In this document: positions 27,923-38,449 of the stretch, piece by piece
How positions within the stretch are numbered: the first letter of the stretch is position 1
Layout: each line of letters starts with the position of its first letter
Assembly (NCBI RefSeq): GCF_900162665.1
Contig: NZ_LT727809.1
Span: forward strand, 382,738 to 446,737
Reading direction: 5' to 3'
DNA from: Oceanobacillus sojae
Lineage (GTDB): Bacteria; Bacillota; Bacilli; Bacillales; Amphibacillaceae
DNA length: 64,000 nucleotides
Translations under genes and position numbers: made by a program
The notes under the pieces: model-generated
The model's database searches: none
Seen by the model: the letters and a program-made list of their open reading frames with translations, nothing else
What the model was told of the DNA's origin: nothing

Positions 27923-28825
27923 ATGGATGTTGGTGAAAAACTGAAAGAAGCAAGGCTGGCCAAAGATATTTCTCTGGACAGTCTGCAGGAAAAAACAAAA
28001 ATACAAAAAAGGTATTTGGTTGCAATTGAAGAAGGGAATTTCAATATTCTCCCGGGAAAATTTTACACACGTGCGTTCATAAAAGAATACGCGTCAGCTG
28101 TAGGGATAAATCCGGACGAGCTTATGACAGATCATAAAGAGGAGCTCCCTCCTACAGAAGAAGAAAATGTACAATACAGCAGGATACAACGGACAAGGAA
28201 AGAGAGTAAATCAGATAAAGAATCCCGTTCATCATCCATCATTCCAACGGTTACAGTCATTTTATTAATTATCGCTATTATCGCTGTAGCAATATTTTTC
28301 CTGCGCCAAAGTTCTTCCTCGAATGAAGGAGATCCGGTTGACGATAATAATACGGAAAGCAGTACAATTATTACTGATTCGGATGAAAATGGTAATAACA
28401 ATGGTAATGATGCTGCGGCAGATGATTCTGAAGATAACAACAATGATGAAGGAACTGAAGACGAGGAACAGGAAGCAGAAGAAAATGAGGAAGTTTCTGT
28501 AGAAGTGGTAGAAGAAGGAACAGGCTCTTCCCCAACGTCTGTGCTTGAAATATCAAATGTCAGTGATGAAGCTGTACTAACGCTGGAATCATCTGATCCA
28601 GAATTGAACAGCTGGTTAGATGTGACCGGCGGAGATGACGAGTCCTTATTCAGCGGCAACTTCGATGAAGAAGCATCTCCATTAGAAATTGATATTTCTG
28701 GTGAAGCTTCCGTCTTATTAAATATAGGTAATTCATCCGCTGTAACAATTTCTGTTGATGGAACAGATATTGAGTACCCAACGTCTGCGATTCACCAGCG
28801 TTTAGAGTTACAAATTGGTAATTAA
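27923..28825 (+). CDS. rodZ: Cell-shape protein RodZ (YmfM)
   Basis: Membrane protein linking MreB filaments to the elongation machinery. It has 300 aa, with a cytoplasmic helix-turn-helix domain (EKLKEARLAKDISLDSLQEKTKIQKRYLVAIEEG), a basic stretch, and one membrane helix near 107-127 (PTVTVILLIIAIIAVAIFFL). An Asn/Asp/Glu-rich linker (about 132-195) and an outer DUF4115 domain (SWLDVTG, ISGEASVLLNIGNSSAV) follow. GGTGGAAGG-type site upstream. Followed by pgsA as in Bacillus. Confidence 0.93.
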   Translation: MDVGEKLKEARLAKDISLDSLQEKTKIQKRYLVAIEEGNFNILPGKFYTRAFIKEYASAVGINPDELMTDHKEELPPTEEENVQYSRIQRTRKESKSDKESRSSSIIPTVTVILLIIAIIAVAIFFLRQSSSSNEGDPVDDNNTESSTIITDSDENGNNNGNDAAADDSEDNNNDEGTEDEEQEAEENEEVSVEVVEEGTGSSPTSVLEISNVSDEAVLTLESSDPELNSWLDVTGGDDESLFSGNFDEEASPLEIDISGEASVLLNIGNSSAVTISVDGTDIEYPTSAIHQRLELQIGN

Positions 28826-28839
28826 CTATGTTAAGTAAC

Positions 28840-28872
28840 AAGTAAACCCTCCCTGAAAGGGAGGGTTTACTT
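28840..28872 (+). terminator. Strong hairpin after rodZ without a T run
   Basis: AGTAAACCCTCCCT and AGGGAGGGTTTACT form a perfect 14-bp or longer stem with a three-base loop. No T run follows (TTCATG), so it may protect the mRNA end or terminate inefficiently, allowing read-through into pgsA 40 bases on. Confidence 0.6.
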
Positions 28873-28913
28873 CATGCACACGATGCACGATAAGAAAAAA
28901 TGGAGGATACAAA

Positions 28914-29492
28914 ATGAATTTACCAAATAAGCTAACTTTTGCTCGTATTTTAATGATACCGTTTTTTATGATATTACTGGCAATACCATTCCCGTGGGGA
29001 AGCTGGGATATTGGAAATGCAGAACTGCCTACCGCTCATTTTGTTGCAGCTCTGATATTTATTATCGCAGCAGGCACAGATTGGGTAGACGGCTATTATG
29101 CAAGGAAACATAATCTGGTTACCAATTTAGGGAAATTTATGGATCCTTTAGCAGATAAGCTGCTTGTTTCTGCAGCCCTTATTTTATTAGTAGAGATAGA
29201 GCTTGCTCCAGCATGGGTTGTTATTATTATTATCAGCAGGGAGTTTGCAGTTACCGGATTAAGGCTGGTTGCAGCAGGTGAGGGAATTGTTTTAGCTGCA
29301 GGAAGTATGGGAAAATTAAAAACAGCTACACAAATGATTGCTATCGCTTCTTTATTGTTGCATAATTTTCCTTTTTCTTATATGAGCTTTCCATTTGGTA
29401 CGATTATGTTATATATTTCTTTAGTGTTCACTATTATTTCAGGAGTGGACTATTTTGTTAAAAACTGGCATGTAATGAGGGATTCTAAATGA
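28914..29492 (+). CDS. pgsA: CDP-diacylglycerol-glycerol-3-phosphate phosphatidyltransferase
   Basis: Makes phosphatidylglycerol phosphate, the committed step to anionic membrane lipids. It is a 192-aa membrane protein with about four hydrophobic segments. The CDP-alcohol phosphotransferase motif DGYYAR...GKFMDPLADK (DGxxAR, then G, D and D) is complete around residues 62-85. The ATG follows TGGAGGA, and its stop overlaps the cinA start by four bases. Confidence 0.96.
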   Translation: MNLPNKLTFARILMIPFFMILLAIPFPWGSWDIGNAELPTAHFVAALIFIIAAGTDWVDGYYARKHNLVTNLGKFMDPLADKLLVSAALILLVEIELAPAWVVIIIISREFAVTGLRLVAAGEGIVLAAGSMGKLKTATQMIAIASLLLHNFPFSYMSFPFGTIMLYISLVFTIISGVDYFVKNWHVMRDSK

Positions 29493-30736
29493 CAAAAAAT
29501 TATCAAGCAGAAATTGTTGCAGTAGGTACAGAATTATTATTAGGTCAAATAGCGAATACAAATGCCGAGTGGCTGTCTGAGCAATTAGCTACTTACGGAA
29601 TTAATGTTTATAACCATACCGTGGTGGGAGATAATTTGGATCGTGTTGAGCAGGCATTTCGTCTGGCGCAGTCACGGTCGGATATTGTCATTGTTACAGG
29701 CGGTTTAGGACCTACGGAAGATGATTTAACCCGTGAAGGCTTTGAACAATTGACTGGTCTTGAAATTTTAGAAGATAAAACAACGATGGAGAAAATAGAA
29801 AGTTATTATAAAGAACGTAACCGTACGATGACACCGAATAATCGGAAGCAGGCACGTGTTTTTAAAGGAGCGAGTGTGTTAAAAAATAATGCCGGCATGG
29901 CTCCGGGAATGTATGTAGATTATCAGGATACCCATTGGTTCTTTTTACCGGGAGTACCCCGGGAAATGAAACAGATCTCTTCAGAAGAGCTGTTTCCATT
30001 TTTAGAAAACTTAACTGGCAAACAGCAGGTAATCCAATCGACTGTCCTTAAATTTATAGGTATCGGCGAATCGAATCTGGAGCATGAATTAACAGATATG
30101 ATTCATGAACAGACAAATCCGACAATCGCCCCGCTTGCCCAGGATCAGGGTGTAGTTATCCGGGTAACAGCAAGTGCTTCATCGAAAGAAGACGCCCAAA
30201 AGCTGGTCGCAGATAAAAAGCAGGAAATCTTAGCCCGTATTGGTGAATACTGCTTTGGCGAGGATGATCAGACGATTGAGAATAAAGTTATTGAGTTATT
30301 GGCTGAAAAAGAAAAAACAATTGGTGCCGCAGAAAGTTTAACAGGCGGATTATTCTCCAGTAACCTTGTATCAGCCCCTGGAGCATCCAATGTTTTTGCA
30401 GGCAGCTTAATTACTTATCAGACATCTGCAAAAGAATCTCTATTAGGTTTATCGCCGGAATGGATTGCTGAATACGGTGTGGTGAGTAAGGAATGCGCTG
30501 AAAAAATGGCTGAACAGGCCGCTTTAAAATTAAATACACCAATGGCTATTTCTTTTACAGGGGTTGCCGGGCCCGATACGCAGGAAGAAAAACCGGTCGG
30601 ACAAGTCTATATTGCTATTTTTGATGAAGGAAAAATTGTAGAATCAAGCTCTATTCTATTATCAGGAAACCGTAATAATATCCGCGAAAGAGCTGCTTTA
30701 AAAGGCTTTGAATTATTATACCAATACTTAAAATAA
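29489..30736 (+). CDS. cinA: Competence/damage-inducible protein CinA
   Basis: A 415-aa protein with two domains. The N-terminal MoCF-like domain (AVGTELLLGQIANTNAEWLSEQL, VIVTGGLGPTEDD) carries ADP-ribose pyrophosphatase-type activity in the family. The C-terminal CinA domain (GAAESLTGGLFSSNLVSAPGASNVFAGSLITYQT, FTGVAGPD) carries NMN deamidase activity in many bacteria. Here it lies between pgsA and recA as in Bacillus and Streptococcus, where it is linked to competence. Confidence 0.95.
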   Translation: MTKNYQAEIVAVGTELLLGQIANTNAEWLSEQLATYGINVYNHTVVGDNLDRVEQAFRLAQSRSDIVIVTGGLGPTEDDLTREGFEQLTGLEILEDKTTMEKIESYYKERNRTMTPNNRKQARVFKGASVLKNNAGMAPGMYVDYQDTHWFFLPGVPREMKQISSEELFPFLENLTGKQQVIQSTVLKFIGIGESNLEHELTDMIHEQTNPTIAPLAQDQGVVIRVTASASSKEDAQKLVADKKQEILARIGEYCFGEDDQTIENKVIELLAEKEKTIGAAESLTGGLFSSNLVSAPGASNVFAGSLITYQTSAKESLLGLSPEWIAEYGVVSKECAEKMAEQAALKLNTPMAISFTGVAGPDTQEEKPVGQVYIAIFDEGKIVESSSILLSGNRNNIRERAALKGFELLYQYLK

Positions 30737-30883
30737 TATTTTTGGGGTAAATGAAAGATTTATTTTCATTACAAAAGAGGCCGGTTTAATAATTCAGTTT
30801 ATATAATAAAGAGAATAAAGCGCTTTTGAACAAAATTATAAAGAGATTTTGATTTTTGAAGTGAAATCTGTTTTAAAAATAGC

Positions 30884-30935
30884 AGAACATTTATTCGTCT
30901 TTTTGCTTGTTAAATATATAAAAACGTTGTATGAT
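30884..30935 (+). promoter_or_regulatory. recA promoter with candidate LexA (SOS) box
   Basis: GAAC-ATTT-ATTCG at 30885-30897 matches the Firmicute SOS box GAACnnnnGTTCG with one change. Just downstream, TTGTTA (30907-30912) and TATGAT (30930-30935) are 17 bases apart. A repressor at the box would lie against the -35. The arrangement fits DNA-damage induction of recA as in B. subtilis. Confidence 0.55.
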
Positions 30936-30965
30936 GGATAAAGATAGATTAAGGAGGTAGTTTCG

Positions 30966-32009
30966 GTGAGTGATAAACAACAAGCTTTAGATATGGCTTT
31001 AAGACAAATAGAGAAACAATTTGGTAAAGGTTCCATTATGAAAATGGGGGAACATGAGATACCTAAGATGGCAACTATTCCAAGTGGTTCATTGGCTTTA
31101 GATGTAGCTCTTGGAATTGGCGGTTATCCAAAAGGAAGAGTAGTAGAGATATATGGTCCGGAATCTTCCGGTAAAACTACCGTTGCGCTTCATGCTATTG
31201 CAGAAGCTCAAAAAAAAGGTGGTCAGGCAGCTTTTATTGATGCAGAACATGCATTAGATCCCATCTATGCAAGAGCTTTAGGCGTTAATATTGATGAACT
31301 TCTGCTATCACAGCCGGATACAGGAGAACAAGCTTTGGAAATTGCTGAAGCGCTTGTTCGAAGCGGCGCAGTAGATATTGTTGTTGTAGACTCTGTAGCA
31401 GCACTTGTACCAAAAGCAGAGATTGAAGGGGAAATGGGAGACTCTCATGTCGGTTTGCAGGCAAGATTAATGTCGCAGGCACTTCGTAAGCTTTCAGGGG
31501 CAATCAATAAATCAAAAACGACAGCTATTTTTATTAACCAGATCCGTGAAAAAGTAGGCGTTATGTTCGGGAACCCGGAAACTACTCCCGGCGGCCGTGC
31601 ATTAAAATTCTATTCTTCTGTAAGACTGGAAGTGCGCCGTGCCGAAACACTTAAGGTTGGCAATGACGTGGTAGGGAACAAAGCCCGTATTAAGGTTGTG
31701 AAAAACAAAGTAGCACCTCCGTTCAAACAGGCTGAAGTAGATATTATGTATGGTAAAGGTGTTTCCAAAGAAGGAGAGGTCCTTGATATTGGCTCGGATC
31801 TTGATATCGTACAAAAAAGCGGTGCCTGGTATTCTTATAATGGAGACCGTTTAGGTCAGGGCAGAGAGAATGCTAAAATATTCCTGAAAGAAAATGAAGC
31901 AGTATTTGAAGAAATCAGCGCAGCAATTCGTGATCATTATGAGCTCGACAAAGACTTGGAACAGCCTGAAGAAAAATCAAAAGAAGAGCAAGAAAGCCTG
32001 GATCTTTAA
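30966..32009 (+). CDS. recA: DNA recombinase RecA
   Basis: ATP-dependent strand exchange and the co-protease that triggers LexA cleavage. It has 347 aa. Walker [10 protein letters not shown] (about 64-72), Walker [11 protein letters not shown], the L2 loop region [26 protein letters not shown] and the acidic tail rich in Glu are all present. GTG start with AAGGAGGT upstream. It follows cinA and has its own SOS-type promoter. Confidence 0.98.
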   Translation: MSDKQQALDMALRQIEKQFGKGSIMKMGEHEIPKMATIPSGSLALDVALGIGGYPKGRVVEIYGPESSGKTTVALHAIAEAQKKGGQAAFIDAEHALDPIYARALGVNIDELLLSQPDTGEQALEIAEALVRSGAVDIVVVDSVAALVPKAEIEGEMGDSHVGLQARLMSQALRKLSGAINKSKTTAIFINQIREKVGVMFGNPETTPGGRALKFYSSVRLEVRRAETLKVGNDVVGNKARIKVVKNKVAPPFKQAEVDIMYGKGVSKEGEVLDIGSDLDIVQKSGAWYSYNGDRLGQGRENAKIFLKENEAVFEEISAAIRDHYELDKDLEQPEEKSKEEQESLDL

Positions 32010-32024
32010 TGAAATCTGTTTTAT

Positions 32025-32069
32025 ACCTCGAAAACCGTAGTACATCCGTGCTATGGTTTTTTTGAGGTT
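32025..32069 (+). terminator. recA terminator
   Basis: ACCTCGAAAACCGTAG pairs with CTATGGTTTTTTTGAGGT across a short loop, with mismatches. The T tract forms part of the right arm. Confidence 0.75.
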
Positions 32070-32296
32070 AAGGAATTCGCTCATGTTCAGGAATACTTCT
32101 ATTCAGCTCTGAACGCCAAAGCCGTATATCATAGGACAGCTAAATGAGCTAAATGTATACCGGCAACCTGCTGTTATCGGCGTTTTTTTAGAGCAGCACG
32201 TTCTTAAACTGGAGGATACTTTGCAGGCGTTTGTTCTTATTAACAAACTATATAACAAAATTTCGAATATATTTTAATTTATATATCGGGTGTTCC

Positions 32297-32325
32297 TTGA
32301 CATTCAGGCTGGTGAGAATTAATAT
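32297..32325 (+). promoter_or_regulatory. Sigma-A promoter of rny
   Basis: A consensus -35 TTGACA (32297-32302) lies 17 bases from TAATAT (32320-32325). A second -10-like TATAAT is at 32334-32339. They lie within the 435-base gap after recA, about 110 bases before the ATG. Between the recA terminator and this promoter (32070-32296) I see no gene. Confidence 0.65.
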
Positions 32326-32444
32326 TAATAGTGTATAATTTTATAATTTGTATTATGAAATTACCTTTATTTTAATGCATTTGAAAATGTGATATGCCGA
32401 CAAATACACAATTTACAATTTTATAGGCAATAGGAGGTGAAGTT

Positions 32445-34007
32445 ATGAACACAGCTATTATTATCATCTCCATTTTGCTTGCTCTAGTCGTCGGTATTGT
32501 TGTTGGTTATCTGGTACGTAAATCTATTGCAGAAGCTAAGATTTCTAGTGCGGAAACATTAGCTAAACAAATTATGGACGAAGCACGTAGAAATGCAGAT
32601 GCTGCTAAGAAAGAGGCGCTTCTGGAAGCAAAGGATGAGAATCACAAGCTTCGTCAACAAGCCGAAGATGAGATTCGTGAGCGCCGCATGGAAGCTCAGA
32701 AGCAAGAGAATCGTCTGATGCAAAAAGAAGAGAATCTGGACAGAAAAGGTGAAACATTAGACAAACGTGAGGTTCTGCTCGAACAGAAAGAACAAACTCT
32801 TGTAGAACAACAACAACAAATTGAAGAAATGAAAAGCAAAGTGGAAGCTATGAAAGACGAGCAGCAAGCGGAGCTTGAGCGCATTTCAGGATATACAACC
32901 GAACAAGCGAGACAACTTATTTTAGAGCGTATCGAAAAAGAAGTGCAGCATGAATCAGCGGTAATGATAAAAGAAGCTGAAAATCGTGCGAATGAGGAAG
33001 CAGATAAGAAAGCGAAAAATATCCTATCACTTGCACTTCAAAGATGCGCAGCTGATCACGTTGCTGAAACAACGGTCTCTGTTGTGAACTTGCCAAATGA
33101 TGAGATGAAAGGCCGCATTATCGGAAGAGAAGGACGAAACATCCGTACCTTAGAAACATTGACAGGAATTGATTTAATAATTGATGATACTCCTGAAGCA
33201 GTTATTCTTTCCGGTTTTGATCCGATACGGCGTGAAATCGCACGAATGGCATTAGAAAGACTTGTACAAGATGGCAGAATTCATCCGGCACGTATTGAAG
33301 AGATGGTTGAAAAATCGAGACGTGATGTTGATGAATATATACGTGAAGTGGGTGAAGAGACAACGTTTGAAATTGGAGTCCATGGATTACATCCGGATCT
33401 TGTGAAGATTCTGGGCCGTTTGAAATATCGTACAAGCTACGGTCAAAATGTTCTGAAGCACTCAATGGAAGTTGCTTACTTGTCAGGACTGCTGGCGGCG
33501 GAATTAGGTGAGGATATAAACCTTGCTAAAAGAGCCGGCCTGCTGCATGATATCGGAAAAGCGATAGATCATGAAGTAGAAGGCAGTCACGTTGAAATTG
33601 GTAAAGAATTGGCAATGAAATACAAAGAACCTGAAGTTGTTATAAATTCAATTGCTTCCCACCACGGAGATGAAGAGGCAACCTCCGTTATAGCTGTATT
33701 AGTTGCAGCTGCAGATGCACTTTCTGCTGCCAGACCAGGAGCTCGAAGTGAAACACTTGAAAATTATATCAAGCGTTTAGAAAAACTGGAAGAGATATCT
33801 GAGTCGTTTGAAGGCGTAGAGAAGTCATTTGCTATCCAAGCCGGTCGTGAAATTCGTATCATGGTTCGTCCTGATGATATTGATGACATGGAATCAGCGA
33901 GAATTGCACGTGATATCAGAAAACGTATTGAAGGGGAGCTTGACTACCCTGGACATATTAAGATTACGGTTATTCGGGAAACAAGAGCAGTTGAATATGC
34001 AAAATAA
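32445..34007 (+). CDS. rny: Ribonuclease Y
   Basis: Membrane-anchored endoribonuclease that starts most mRNA decay in Firmicutes. It has 520 aa: an N-terminal membrane helix (3-23), a long coiled coil rich in Glu, Lys and Gln (about 28-190), a KH domain ([20 protein letters not shown]), and an HD domain with [10 protein letters not shown] near residue 367. The ATG follows AGGAGGTGA. Also named ymdA. The membrane anchor and HD residues are intact. Confidence 0.97.
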   Translation: MNTAIIIISILLALVVGIVVGYLVRKSIAEAKISSAETLAKQIMDEARRNADAAKKEALLEAKDENHKLRQQAEDEIRERRMEAQKQENRLMQKEENLDRKGETLDKREVLLEQKEQTLVEQQQQIEEMKSKVEAMKDEQQAELERISGYTTEQARQLILERIEKEVQHESAVMIKEAENRANEEADKKAKNILSLALQRCAADHVAETTVSVVNLPNDEMKGRIIGREGRNIRTLETLTGIDLIIDDTPEAVILSGFDPIRREIARMALERLVQDGRIHPARIEEMVEKSRRDVDEYIREVGEETTFEIGVHGLHPDLVKILGRLKYRTSYGQNVLKHSMEVAYLSGLLAAELGEDINLAKRAGLLHDIGKAIDHEVEGSHVEIGKELAMKYKEPEVVINSIASHHGDEEATSVIAVLVAAADALSAARPGARSETLENYIKRLEKLEEISESFEGVEKSFAIQAGREIRIMVRPDDIDDMESARIARDIRKRIEGELDYPGHIKITVIRETRAVEYAK

Positions 34008-34010
34008 AAG

Positions 34011-34041
34011 CAAGGGCGGCATATGTCGCCTTTGTTTTTTT
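34011..34041 (+). terminator. rny terminator
   Basis: CAAGGGCG (34011-34018) pairs with CGCCTTTG (34027-34034) with one G-U, followed by seven T residues. Confidence 0.8.
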
Positions 34042-34204
34042 GTTCTATAAAAATATAAATTTGAGGATGAACATACATTTACTTTTTCAGGTAAAATAAG
34101 CTATCCTGTATTTTAAAGAAAATAAAAAAGTTCTGATTCTTTTTCGCGTTTTTCACTAAAATCTATGGGTGTATGTAGCAGGAGCAAAGGAAGGTTGGAT
34201 ACTA

Positions 34205-35002
34205 ATGAAAATATTATTTATTGGCGATGTTGTAGGTTCTCCGGGGAGAGATATGATTACGGAGTATCTGCCGAAATTAAAAGAAAAGTATAAGCCGAAT
34301 TTAACCATTATAAACGGAGAGAATGCCGCTGCAGGAAAAGGGATTACAGAAAAAATTTATAAGCAATTTCTGCAGGCAGGTGCTCATGTTATTACAATGG
34401 GAAACCACACTTGGGATAAAAAAGAAATTTTTGAGTTTATTGACCAGGCACCGGCTATGATTCGCCCGGCTAATTTTCCAGAAAATAATCCTGGAAAAGG
34501 CATTACTTATACGAACATTAATGGAAAAGAAGCTGCCGTGATTAATTTGCAGGGAAGAACATTCCTTCCGCCAATCGATGATCCATTCGAAAAAGCGGAT
34601 CAGCTAGTTGAGGAAGCTAAGAAAAGAACTAAAACGATTTTTGTGGATTTTCATGGAGAAGCAACAAGTGAGAAACAAGCAATTGGCTGGTATTTAGATG
34701 GAAGAGTAACAGCTGTTGTCGGCACACACACCCATACACAAACGGCAGATGAAAGAATATTGCCCGGAGGTACTGCATATATATCAGATGTGGGGATGAC
34801 AGGACCGTATGATGCGATATTAGGCGTGGAGAAGGAATCCGTTATTAAAAGATTTCAAACTTCCCTTCCGGTACGTTTTGAAATTGAAAAAAAGGGAAGA
34901 ACACAACTAAATGGAGTATTTATTAGTACGGACGATTCGACTGGTAAAGCATTAACCGTTGAAAGGATTCTCATTAATGATGATCATCCCTTCTTTGCGT
35001 AA
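34205..35002 (+). CDS. ymdB: Metallophosphoesterase YmdB
   Basis: Calcineurin-like phosphodiesterase. The B. subtilis protein hydrolyses 2',3'- and 3',5'-cyclic nucleotides and affects biofilm and nanotube behaviour. ATG 34205 after AAAGGAAGG gives 265 aa. Metal ligands are visible: GDVVG, INGENAA, MGNHTWDKKEI, DFHGEATSEK and GTHTHTQTAD. The frame extending to 34169 lacks support. It lies between rny and spoVS as in Bacillus. Confidence 0.94.
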   Translation: MKILFIGDVVGSPGRDMITEYLPKLKEKYKPNLTIINGENAAAGKGITEKIYKQFLQAGAHVITMGNHTWDKKEIFEFIDQAPAMIRPANFPENNPGKGITYTNINGKEAAVINLQGRTFLPPIDDPFEKADQLVEEAKKRTKTIFVDFHGEATSEKQAIGWYLDGRVTAVVGTHTHTQTADERILPGGTAYISDVGMTGPYDAILGVEKESVIKRFQTSLPVRFEIEKKGRTQLNGVFISTDDSTGKALTVERILINDDHPFFA

Positions 35003-35093
35003 TATTTGCTTACCATCCAGTCGAACAAGGTATACATCTCCAGGAGAAATAGTAGCAATAAATGTATAAATAGCACATGAGGAGGTACTAGTG

Positions 35094-35354
35094 ATGGAAG
35101 TTTTAAAAGTTTCAGCAAAATCAAATCCAAACTCAGTGGCAGGAGCTTTGGCAAATGTACTTAGGGAACGGGGTACGGCTGAAATCCAGGCGATCGGTGC
35201 GGGAGCATTGAATCAATCCGTCAAAGCAGTTGCTATAGCTCGCGGTTTTGTAGCACCAAGTGGGGTCGATTTAATTTGTATACCAGCATTTACAGATATT
35301 TTAATTGATAATGAGGAACGTACAGCGATTAAGTTAATTATTGAGCCAAGATAA
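35094..35354 (+). CDS. spoVS: Stage V sporulation protein S
   Basis: An 86-aa Alba-like nucleic-acid-binding protein needed for normal spore-coat assembly and septum-linked events. It is nearly identical in pattern to B. subtilis SpoVS: EVLKVSAKSNPNSVAGALAN, EIQAIGAGALNQSVKAVAIARG and SGVDLICIPAFTDI. ATG 35094 with GAGGAGGT is preferred to the GTG at 35091. An AGGAGAAA at 35042 resembles a sigma-H -35, but I find no good -10. Confidence 0.97.
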   Translation: MEVLKVSAKSNPNSVAGALANVLRERGTAEIQAIGAGALNQSVKAVAIARGFVAPSGVDLICIPAFTDILIDNEERTAIKLIIEPR

Positions 35355-35467
35355 GGGATGTTTCGGGCATCTGTTCAATAAAAAGAGGCATACGCTGCCG
35401 AATTGTACAGAAGCGTACCCGTTCTCAAATTTATTGGTAATTTAGCAATTATTTCTTTATGAATCAG

Positions 35468-35508
35468 AAAAAATCTCTTTTTTCAAATTTGAAAAAAGAG
35501 ATTTTTTT
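35468..35508. terminator. Palindromic terminator between spoVS and miaB
   Basis: A perfect palindrome of about 40 bases centred on AAATTT at 35485-35490 (arms AATCTC and GAGATT with A and T tracts). The T run on the right suits plus-strand transcripts, and the symmetric A/T ends could work on both strands. Confidence 0.8.
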
Positions 35509-35610
35509 AATGTTTCCAGCCTTGAGTATTGTACATTTTTTCTGTAGGCTTTATACTGTAAGTTAGTGCATCAATACATATGAATCGATGAAAGAAGGGG
35601 GATCAACCTG

Positions 35611-37170
35611 ATGAACGAAGAACAACGTAAACAGCAGGCCCAGATTCGTAGCGAAGAAGCAAATATTGAACGAATTAAGAATACATCCAGTGAAGAATTA
35701 ATCGCTAAATATTTTCATGCGGAGTATGAGCCGCAAGCTCCAGATATAAAGAAAGCGAGAAAACGTCGCAAGGAAGATATTCAGTTTCATTATGATTTCT
35801 CTATCCCGGAGGATATGCAACGAATTGGGGAAGGGAAAAAATTTCTAATACGAACCTATGGCTGTCAAATGAACGAGCATGATACAGAAGTAATGGCCGG
35901 CATTTTATCTGAGATGGGCTATGAGTCCACAAATGTAACAGAAGAAGCGGATATTATCCTGCTTAATACTTGTGCCATCCGTGAAAATGCTGAAAATAAA
36001 GTATTCGGTGAAATCGGGCATTTAAAACCGTTGAAATTGGAAAAACCGGATCTTATTATTGGCGTGTGCGGCTGCATGTCACAGGAGGAATCTGTAGTAG
36101 ACCGGATTTTGAAAAAACATCAGCATATTGATTTGATTTTTGGAACGCATAATATTCACCGTCTGCCGCATCTTGTCAAAGAAGCATTGTTCGGCAAAGA
36201 AATGATTGTGGAAGTGTGGTCAAAAGAAGGCGACATTATTGAGAACCTCCCGAAAGTACGTAAAGGTAAAATCAAAGCATGGGTTAACATTATGTACGGC
36301 TGTGATAAGTTCTGTACATACTGTATTGTACCAATGACGCGGGGGAAAGAACGCAGCCGCCGTCCGCAGGATATTATCCAGGAGGTACGTCATCTTGTTG
36401 CACAGGGATATAAAGAGGTTACGCTTCTTGGTCAAAATGTGAACGCGTATGGAAAAGACTTTGAAGATATTGAATATGGCTTGGGTGATTTAATGAATGA
36501 TATTCATAAAATCGATATACCCCGTGTCCGGTTTACAACCTCGCATCCCCGCGACTTTGATGACCGTTTAATTGAAGTTCTGGCCCAGGGTGGAAATCTT
36601 TTGGATCATATTCATTTGCCGGTTCAATCTGGAAGCAGTGAAATATTGAAGAAAATGAATCGGAAGTATACCAGGGAAGAATATTTAGAATTGGTAAGAA
36701 AAATCCGGGAAGCAATGCCTAATGCGACCCTTACAACAGATATTATTGTCGGCTTCCCGAACGAAACAGAAGAGCAGTTTGAAGAAACGATGACATTAAT
36801 GGAAGAAGTCGGATTCGAAGCAGCTTATACTTATATCTATTCACCACGGGAAGGCACACCTGCTGCCAGAAAGAAAGACGATGTACCTGAAGAAGTGAAA
36901 AAACAGCGCTTATACCGTTTAAATGAGCTGGTTAATAAGCAATCAGCAGAAACAATGAAAACTTATCAGGGTGAAGTTGTTAAGGTGCTTGTTGAAGGAG
37001 AGAGCAAGAAGGATCCGGATGTACTTGCCGGCTATACAGAACGAAATAAATTAGTAAACTTTAAAGGGCCTAAATCTGCAATTGGCCAGATTGTTGAAGT
37101 AGAAATTACAGAGACAAAAACGTGGTCACTAAATGGTGTGATGGCCGAGAATAGAGTTGAGGTGAAATAA
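35611..37170 (+). CDS. miaB: tRNA-2-methylthio-N6-dimethylallyladenosine synthase MiaB
   Basis: Radical-SAM methylthiotransferase acting on i6A37 of tRNAs (made by MiaA, encoded downstream). It has 519 aa. The UPF0004 domain has the three cysteines of the auxiliary cluster ([27 protein letters not shown]). The radical-SAM motif CDKFCTYC is near residue 230, and a TRAM domain ends the protein. The N-terminal extension of about 65 residues ([20 protein letters not shown]) is typical of Bacilli. GAAGGGGGA precedes the ATG. Confidence 0.97.
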   Translation: MNEEQRKQQAQIRSEEANIERIKNTSSEELIAKYFHAEYEPQAPDIKKARKRRKEDIQFHYDFSIPEDMQRIGEGKKFLIRTYGCQMNEHDTEVMAGILSEMGYESTNVTEEADIILLNTCAIRENAENKVFGEIGHLKPLKLEKPDLIIGVCGCMSQEESVVDRILKKHQHIDLIFGTHNIHRLPHLVKEALFGKEMIVEVWSKEGDIIENLPKVRKGKIKAWVNIMYGCDKFCTYCIVPMTRGKERSRRPQDIIQEVRHLVAQGYKEVTLLGQNVNAYGKDFEDIEYGLGDLMNDIHKIDIPRVRFTTSHPRDFDDRLIEVLAQGGNLLDHIHLPVQSGSSEILKKMNRKYTREEYLELVRKIREAMPNATLTTDIIVGFPNETEEQFEETMTLMEEVGFEAAYTYIYSPREGTPAARKKDDVPEEVKKQRLYRLNELVNKQSAETMKTYQGEVVKVLVEGESKKDPDVLAGYTERNKLVNFKGPKSAIGQIVEVEITETKTWSLNGVMAENRVEVK

Positions 37171-37171
37171 G

Positions 37172-37600
37172 ATGGCGATGTATGAGCGAAAAGAAGTGCT
37201 TGACGAAGCAAAAAAGTTAGCTGCAATGCTTGCAAATACAGAAGAAATCGAACGTTTTAAACAAGTAGAGGCTAAATTAAATCAGAATAAAAAAGTTCAA
37301 AGTTTGATTAAGAAAATTAAAACCTTACAAAAACAGGCAGTAAATTTTCAAGCGTATGATAAAAAGGAAGCCTTACAGCGGATCGAGCAGGAAATTGACC
37401 GATTGCAAAATGAAATTGATGACATTCCGGTTGTTCAGGAGTTTAAAGAAACACAAATTGTAGTAAATGATGTACTGCAGCTGGTTTCTAAAACAATCTC
37501 CCGTACAGTGACAAATGATATTATTGAAGCTACAGGCGGCGATGTGCTTAAAGGTGAGACAGGTTCGCAAATAAAAAACAGTTCCAGTTGTGCACACTAA
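37172..37600 (+). CDS. ricA: RicA (YmcA), RNase Y accessory factor
   Basis: A 142-aa alpha-helical protein. In B. subtilis RicA forms the Ric complex with RicF and RicT, binds Fe-S clusters and steers RNase Y, affecting competence, biofilm and sporulation. Family features: EVLDEAKKLAAMLANTEEIERFK, KIKTLQKQAVNFQ and a C-terminal cysteine in SSSCAH. The ATG lies one base after the miaB stop, with GAGGTG in the end of miaB, so coupling is likely. Confidence 0.94.
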   Translation: MAMYERKEVLDEAKKLAAMLANTEEIERFKQVEAKLNQNKKVQSLIKKIKTLQKQAVNFQAYDKKEALQRIEQEIDRLQNEIDDIPVVQEFKETQIVVNDVLQLVSKTISRTVTNDIIEATGGDVLKGETGSQIKNSSSCAH

Positions 37601-37636
37601 TCCTGTATCTGTTTAATAAAATGAATAAACAGATAA

Positions 37637-37665
37637 AGTCGGACAGTTATTTGTCCGGCTTTTTG
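37637..37665 (+). terminator. miaB-ricA terminator
   Basis: AGTCGGACA (37637-37645) pairs with TGTCCGGCT (37652-37660) with one G-U, followed by T residues. Confidence 0.82.
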
Positions 37666-37814
37666 TTCTCACAGAATATAAAAAGCTAAACAAAAGTATA
37701 AATTCATTATTATATCGGTTTGAAGACGCCCACTTTTAGCCCATTTTTAGAGACAAAAACCTTTCAAGCTATTATGAAGCGGCTCCTTTTCTTTTTTCTT
37801 GGCGATAGTTATGC

Positions 37815-37842
37815 ACTTTAGGTATTTGCCGTGCATAAAATG
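37815..37842 (+). promoter_or_regulatory. Weak candidate mother-cell promoter of cotE
   Basis: AC (37815-37816) and CATAAAATG (37834-37842) are separated by 17 bases, close to the sigma-K pattern. CATAAAAT also resembles a sigma-E -10. In B. subtilis cotE has sigma-E and sigma-K promoters. The match is imperfect and lies close to the ribosome site, so confidence is low. Confidence 0.3.
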
Positions 37843-37872
37843 ACTATGAAAAAAGAGGAGGTAAAATGTATC

Positions 37873-38445
37873 ATGACTTTTCTTGATAAAGAATATAGAG
37901 AAATCATTACGAAAGCAGTATGTGGTAAAGGAAGAAAATTCACCAAAGATACCCATACCATAACTCCAAGCCATCGTCCGACTAGTATTCTTGGATGCTG
38001 GGTAATTAATCATTTGTACCACGCAAAGAAGAAGTCTGAGGATACTGTCATTATCAGTGGCAGTTATGATATTAATGTATGGTATTCTTACAATGACAAC
38101 ACGAAAACAGAGGTTGTTACAGAAAGAGTGGAGTATACAGATTTAGTTCCTTTATCTGTAAAGGATGATAATTGTATTAATGATGAATACGATATTATTG
38201 CAAAAGTGCTTCAGCAGCCAAACTGCTTAGAGTGCATGATTTCAGATAAAGGCGGAAGTGTGTCCATTGATATTGAACGTGAATTTGTAGTTCAAATCAT
38301 TGGTGAAACAAAAATCTGTGTAAAAGTAAAGCCAAACTGGAAAAGCGATGACGATGAAGATGATGTTATGTGGGATTACGAAATGACCGATGATGAAGCA
38401 GAAGATATTCGTCCGGACTTTATTCATCATAAACGAAAGGATTAA
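37873..38445 (+). CDS. cotE: Outer spore coat morphogenetic protein CotE
   Basis: Organises the outer coat layer of the spore. ATG 37873 follows AGAGGAGGT (37854-37862) at a spacing of 10, giving 190 aa. A frame from GTG 37831 would contain the ribosome site and is rejected. Signature: [36 protein letters not shown] and [12 protein letters not shown]. The tail is acidic, as in other CotE proteins. It lies between ricA and mutS, as in B. subtilis. Confidence 0.96.
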   Translation: MTFLDKEYREIITKAVCGKGRKFTKDTHTITPSHRPTSILGCWVINHLYHAKKKSEDTVIISGSYDINVWYSYNDNTKTEVVTERVEYTDLVPLSVKDDNCINDEYDIIAKVLQQPNCLECMISDKGGSVSIDIEREFVVQIIGETKICVKVKPNWKSDDDEDDVMWDYEMTDDEAEDIRPDFIHHKRKD

Positions 38446-38449
38446 ATTT

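Noticed and set aside
35042..35075. Sigma-H promoter for spoVS
   Set aside because: AGGAGAAA resembles the -35, but no GAAT-type -10 lies at the right distance.
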